NCBI GenBank assembly: GCA_042095375.1
Contig: JBELBJ010000011.1
Coordinates: forward strand, 1-36,576
Direction of reading: 5' to 3'
Source of the DNA: GCA-2715645 sp042095375
Lineage (GTDB): Bacteria > Bacteroidota > Bacteroidia > Cytophagales > MED-G16
Length of the DNA: 36,576 nt
Position numbers and translations under genes: made by a program. Within the stretch, counting starts at the first letter, position 1. The number at the start of each line of letters is the position of its first letter. Shown piece after piece: positions 32,794-36,576 of this stretch. Below the pieces are notes generated by a model. It was not told the DNA's origin. It was given only the letters and a program-made list of their open reading frames with translations, and did not search any database.

Positions 32794-33298
32794 AATAGTA
32801 TCTTTTTTAATAGTTTTTTTTCTTCAAGTAATAGTTTTTGAAAAAACTTATTTTTTTAATAGTGTGATTTTTTCACCAATCATTTTTTATTTTATTTTAT
32901 TTAATTATAATAAAAATTCATTTAGTGAATTAACTTTTGCATTCTTAATAGGTATTATTTTAGATATATTTAATGACTCTCTTGGTATTTATTCATTATC
33001 TATTTCATTAATGGTATTTTTTAGAAATTATTGGATTCCTTTTTATTTTCCTTTTGATAGAATTAGTTCAAATAAATTTTATAATAGTTATGAGTTAGGT
33101 ATTCAATCATTTTTCATTTATTCTTTTCCTTTAATATTTATTTTTAATTCTTTTTTATACATATTTGAATTATATTCTTTTTCATTTCTTCCCATATTAA
33201 TATTAAAAATATTATTGTCAACTTTTCTTAATTTTATTCTTATCTTAATTTTACAGTTGCTTTTATTATCATCCGAAACAAAATATGATTGGAGCTAA
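32780..33298 (+). CDS. mreD: Rod shape-determining protein MreD
   Basis: This 172-residue, very hydrophobic protein has five to six membrane segments. MreD proteins are poorly conserved; the call rests on size, topology, the ELTFAFLIGIILDIFNDSLG block (family form: F-x-x-G-x-x-x-D, then G) and position between mreC and mrdA. It is an inner-membrane part of the elongasome. It overlaps mreC and mrdA by 14 bases each. Confidence 0.88.
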   Translation: MIKTKIVSFLIVFFLQVIVFEKTYFFNSVIFSPIIFYFILFNYNKNSFSELTFAFLIGIILDIFNDSLGIYSLSISLMVFFRNYWIPFYFPFDRISSNKFYNSYELGIQSFFIYSFPLIFIFNSFLYIFELYSFSFLPILILKILLSTFLNFILILILQLLLLSSETKYDWS

Positions 33299-35102
33299 AC
33301 AAAGAATAATATTAATTTTAGTTTTTATAATTTCATTAATCTTTATATTTAGATTATTACACTTACAAATATTTACTTCAGATTTTAAATTATTATCTGA
33401 ACAAAATATAGTTCAAGAAAATGTTATTTTTCCATCTAGAGGAATTATTTTAGATAGAAATAATAAAATTATTGTAGCAAATCAGGCAATATATGATATC
33501 CTTGTTGTGCCAAAGGAGATTAATTTAAAAGACACTTTATCATTTCTAAAATTATTTAATATTTCTAAAAATTTTTTTAACAAAAAAATTGATGAAGCAA
33601 AAAAATATTCATCAATAAAACCTTCTTTATTTTATAAAGGAATAAGCAAGGAAGAATTTAATTTTATTCAGCAAGAAATTGGAAAATATCCAGGTTTTTC
33701 TATTTCAGCCAAAACCGTGAGGCAATATCCAAATAAAATTTTATCACATACCCTTGGTTATGTTGGGGAAATTAGCCCTAGAGAATTAGAAAAAGATAGC
33801 CTTGATTATTATTCTGCTGGGGATTATGTTGGTATTTCTGGTATTGAAAAGTCTTATGAAGATATTTTAAGAGGAAGTAAGGGTTACGTTTATAAAATAC
33901 ATAATGTGAAAGGGGAGTCAGTAGGGGATTATAATGACAAAAAAAATGATATTATTGTAAAAAGAGGAAAAGATATAATCTCGACTTTAGATATTGATTT
34001 ACAATCATATATAGAAAAATTATTATTAAATAAAACTGGTAGTGTTGTTGCTATAGAGCCTTCTTCTGGAGAAATTTTAGCTATAGCATCTTCACCTTCT
34101 TATGATCCCAACATATTAACAGGCAGATTATATTCTAAAAATTTTAATTTTTTACTGAGCGATACTATAAAACCTCTTTTTAATAGATCAATATCTGCAG
34201 TTTATCCTCCTGGGTCGATGTTTAAATTAATTCAATCACTTATAGCATTAGAGGAAGGTGTCATAGATCCAAATTATAAATATTTTATAAATAATACTGC
34301 AATTGGTGACTTAGCCCCATCAGGTTTTTATGATTTAAAAAAAGCAATTGTTTTGTCTTCTAACAACTATTTCTATAGGCTATTTAGAAAAATTATTAAT
34401 CAGAATATTGATCAAAACACATACATAGATTCAGCTGTTGGTTTAGATAATTGGAATAATTACGTATCAAAATTTGGATTGGGTAATAAAATAAATTTGG
34501 AATTATATTCAGCAGCTAAAGGGTTTCTTCCTGATAAAAACTATTTTAATAATTTATATGGTAGAAATAGATGGAAATTTTCAAATATTTATTCACTTAG
34601 TATAGGGCAGGGCGAATTATTAGTTTCTCCTATTCAAATGGCTAATTTAGCTGCAATCATTGCAAATAGAGGAACTTATATTACTCCTCATATTATTAAA
34701 TTTATTCAAAAAGACTCTCTAAATTTTTCGAAAACAATAAAAGAATCAAATAACACATTTATTAAAAAGAAATATTATGATTACATAATTGATGCTATGG
34801 AAGAAGTTGTAAATTCTGGCTCTGCAAGAAGAGCATATACTAAAAACATAAAAATATGTGGTAAAACTAGTACAGTTGAAAACCCACATGGGTATGATCA
34901 TTCTGGGTTTATTGGATTTGCTCCAAAAAATAAACCAAAAATTGCGATTGCTGCATACATTGAAAATGCTGGTTGGGGAGGCAGGGCAGCGGCGTCTATT
35001 TCTAGTCTTGCTATTGAGTTTTATTTAAATAAAGAAATTAAAAGAAAATGGCTTGAAAACTATGTATTAAATGGAGAATTTATTGATTATGAGACAGAAT
35101 AG
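33285..35102 (+). CDS. mrdA: Penicillin-binding protein 2 (peptidoglycan transpeptidase)
   Basis: PBP2 is the class B transpeptidase of cell elongation. The 605-residue protein has an N-terminal anchor (about 8-27) and a pedestal domain (PSRGIILDRNNKIIVANQ, TVRQYPNKILSHTLGYVGEI, YVGISGIEKSYE). The transpeptidase domain has the nucleophile in PPGSMFKLIQ (S311, K314), SSNN at 358-361, and CGKTSTVENPHGYDHSGF with the KTS triad form of KTG. All catalytic residues are present, so this is a full beta-lactam target. It overlaps mreD and rodA by 14 bases each. Confidence 0.96.
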   Translation: MIGAKQRIILILVFIISLIFIFRLLHLQIFTSDFKLLSEQNIVQENVIFPSRGIILDRNNKIIVANQAIYDILVVPKEINLKDTLSFLKLFNISKNFFNKKIDEAKKYSSIKPSLFYKGISKEEFNFIQQEIGKYPGFSISAKTVRQYPNKILSHTLGYVGEISPRELEKDSLDYYSAGDYVGISGIEKSYEDILRGSKGYVYKIHNVKGESVGDYNDKKNDIIVKRGKDIISTLDIDLQSYIEKLLLNKTGSVVAIEPSSGEILAIASSPSYDPNILTGRLYSKNFNFLLSDTIKPLFNRSISAVYPPGSMFKLIQSLIALEEGVIDPNYKYFINNTAIGDLAPSGFYDLKKAIVLSSNNYFYRLFRKIINQNIDQNTYIDSAVGLDNWNNYVSKFGLGNKINLELYSAAKGFLPDKNYFNNLYGRNRWKFSNIYSLSIGQGELLVSPIQMANLAAIIANRGTYITPHIIKFIQKDSLNFSKTIKESNNTFIKKKYYDYIIDAMEEVVNSGSARRAYTKNIKICGKTSTVENPHGYDHSGFIGFAPKNKPKIAIAAYIENAGWGGRAAASISSLAIEFYLNKEIKRKWLENYVLNGEFIDYETE

Positions 35103-36354
35103 CGTATTAAATAGCATTGATTTGGTTCTTATATTACTTTATTTTTCAATTATTATATTTGGATGTTTAGCAATTTATTCTTCTGAAATAGATGAAAATA
35201 CTTTCCAATCAATTTCATTTTTTTCAAGACCCGGAAAGCATTTATTTTTTTTGTTTATAATTTCAATTTTGATCATTTTTATTCAGTTATTTGATTATCG
35301 TTTTATTATTAACATATCATTCCCCATTTATTTATTATCAATATTTTTACTTTTATTAGTATTAATATATGGAACAACAATTTCTGGTTCTACTTCTTGG
35401 ATTTCTATATATGATTTTAGATTTCAGCCTTCAGAGTTTGCTAAATTTACTACTGCATTATTTCTAGCAAACTATTTAGAAAATAAAAAGAATGCCAAAA
35501 CAAATTTAAAAATTAAATTAATTTCCTTAACTATTATTTTTTTACCGTTTGTGCTTATTTTATCACAAGGTGATTTTGGAACTGCCTTTATTTTCTTTTC
35601 ATTTATAGTAGTATTATATAGATATAATATTATTCCGATTAAATTTATTTTAATTCTTATTTCTTTTGCTTTATTATTTTTTCACGGAATTATTCTAGAT
35701 AAAATCACCCTTTTTGGGGTTATAATTATTTTCACTTTATTTGCTATAGGTATTTTTATAAATAATTTAAAGAGGGTTTTTCAAATATCAGTTTTTTGCA
35801 TTCTAAGTTTAATAATAGTTCAAGGTCAAAATTTTATTTTAGAGAATGTATTAGAGCCAAGACATAAAACCAGAATTATTTCTTTATTTAACCCCAATTC
35901 TGATCCACTTGGATCTGGCTGGAATGTCAGTCAATCAAAGATTGCTATTGGCTCCGGGGGCTTGTTTGGCAATGGATATTTACAAGGAACACAAACTAGA
36001 TTTGATTTTGTTCCAGAACAAAGTACTGATTTTATTTTTTCCGTAATAGGAGAAGAATTTGGTTTTATAGGATCATTATTATTTATAATTTTATATTCTT
36101 TTTTTCTATTCAGACTTTTAAATTTAGCTGAGATTCAAAAAGATAAATTTTCATTGATATATGGGTATTCTGTTTTTTCTCTTTTCTTTTTTCACTATTC
36201 TCTTAACATTGCTATGTCAATGGGACTATTCCCGGTAATTGGTATTCCATTACCTTTAGTCAGTTATGGAGGTTCATCAATTATTTCCTTTTCAATTCTA
36301 TTTTTTGTATTTATTAAGCTAAACAGTTATCAACCATCTATTTTACGAAGATGA
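35089..36354 (+). CDS. rodA: Peptidoglycan glycosyltransferase RodA (SEDS family)
   Basis: RodA polymerises glycan strands with PBP2. I place the start at the ATG at 35089 (421 residues) rather than 35071. It gives an MRQNSVLNSIDLVL N-terminus and a 14-base overlap identical to the two preceding junctions. The protein has about ten helices. SEDS motifs are GTTISGSTSWI, FQPSEFAKFTTA, SQGDFGTA, ISLFNPNSDPLGSGWNVSQS, GSGGLFGNGYLQG, FVPEQSTDFIFSVIGEEFGF with the putative catalytic aspartate, and IPLPLVSYGGSS. The 3' end overlaps the unknown convergent gene by 12 bases. Confidence 0.96.
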   Translation: MRQNSVLNSIDLVLILLYFSIIIFGCLAIYSSEIDENTFQSISFFSRPGKHLFFLFIISILIIFIQLFDYRFIINISFPIYLLSIFLLLLVLIYGTTISGSTSWISIYDFRFQPSEFAKFTTALFLANYLENKKNAKTNLKIKLISLTIIFLPFVLILSQGDFGTAFIFFSFIVVLYRYNIIPIKFILILISFALLFFHGIILDKITLFGVIIIFTLFAIGIFINNLKRVFQISVFCILSLIIVQGQNFILENVLEPRHKTRIISLFNPNSDPLGSGWNVSQSKIAIGSGGLFGNGYLQGTQTRFDFVPEQSTDFIFSVIGEEFGFIGSLLFIILYSFFLFRLLNLAEIQKDKFSLIYGYSVFSLFFFHYSLNIAMSMGLFPVIGIPLPLVSYGGSSIISFSILFFVFIKLNSYQPSILRR

Positions 36355-36576
36355 GCTTTTATGATGCCGATAAATGTCCTTTAAAAAAAAACTTAGCTTG
36401 TTATCATTTAAATCCCAGTTATATTTTTCTCCATAAGTTTTTATTAAAAATTCACTTGAGGACTTAAAGTCATCTTTTGATTTTGCAGCCTCAATTGCTT
36501 GATTTAATTCTTTCTCATTATTACCAAATAACTCAATGATATCTGTTGTCTGACTAGAAATTCGGTTTTTATTTTG
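36343..36576 (-). CDS. Unrecognised protein, C-terminal fragment
   Basis: The minus strand is open from the right edge to a TAA at 36345-36343, giving 77 C-terminal residues. It is charged and probably helical, with blocks such as TTDIIELFGNNEKELNQAIE, SSEFLIKTYGEKYNWDL and a closing FFLKDIYRHHKSSSS. I recognise no family. Its stop overlaps the rodA stop region by 12 bases, the same tail-to-tail style as other pairs here, which supports it being a real gene. Confidence 0.65.
   Translation of the reverse strand, partial: QNKNRISSQTTDIIELFGNNEKELNQAIEAAKSKDDFKSSSEFLIKTYGEKYNWDLNDNKLSFFLKDIYRHHKSSSS

Noticed and set aside
1..36576. Mobile element, defence island, CRISPR array or RNA gene
   Set aside because: No transposase, integrase, repeat-spacer pattern or tRNA-like fold was seen; every region is explained by chromosomal genes.

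Overview
The window looks like a core-genome contig from an AT-rich, compact Bacteroidota bacterium, most likely a marine Flavobacteriia-type lineage known from an assembly (two runs of exactly 100 N mark scaffold gaps). The reasons are: promoter elements of the Bacteroidota form TAnnTTTG; a TonB receptor with an N-terminal carboxypeptidase-regulatory-like domain; family-typical gene orders (ribD/prmC divergent, ccmBCDEF, purN-purH followed by mreBCD-mrdA-rodA); poly-lysine-rich proteins encoded by A/T runs; and very tight packing. I saw no tRNA, rRNA, insertion sequence, CRISPR array, prophage or defence island. No gene-free stretch longer than 300 bases exists.

Layout. 1-5826: start of a cupin protein, an MBL-fold hydrolase, a gap-truncated PaaI-type thioesterase facing a gap-truncated ThuA-like exported protein, a DUF1684 lipoprotein, a Tat-signal TIM-barrel epimerase-like protein, an EamA permease and dusB. 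5862-9674: a CPBP membrane protease, then lipid and nitrogen metabolism (cdsA, glutamate dehydrogenase, psd). 9671-11852: free methionine-R-sulfoxide reductase and ribD on the minus strand, divergent from prmC. 11841-15370: a thiamine-uptake locus on the minus strand: pnuT, a NadR-like kinase, a TPP riboswitch and a TonB-dependent receptor. 15450-20687: guaB, a membrane SpoIIE/PP2C phosphatase, a SurA-related lipoprotein and a two-parvulin SurA protein. 20680-24286: cysC, cysQ, an MFS sugar-type permease and pheS in one minus-strand run. 24330-30813: ccmB-ccmC-ccmD-ccmE-ccmF, purN, purH. 30936-36354: mreB-mreC-mreD-mrdA-rodA, the rod-shape and elongasome operon. A C-terminal fragment of an unknown minus-strand gene closes the window.

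How it works together. Most genes are housekeeping: nucleotide synthesis (guaB, purN, purH), riboflavin, phospholipids, cytochrome c maturation, tRNA charging and modification, outer-membrane protein folding and cell-wall elongation. The clearest specialised module is vitamin B1 acquisition: outer-membrane receptor, inner-membrane carrier and a kinase that may trap the vitamin, with an intercistronic TPP aptamer ending about five bases before the receptor's start codon.

The structural signals most worth a second look are: a perfect 9-bp-arm inverted repeat touching the guaB start codon; four TAnnTTTG elements only 3-7 bases upstream of start codons, suggesting leaderless or near-leaderless mRNAs; four same-strand gene junctions with an identical 14-base overlap; and tail-to-tail stop-codon overlaps at all five convergent gene pairs that can be read. 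No obviously new multi-gene system was found.
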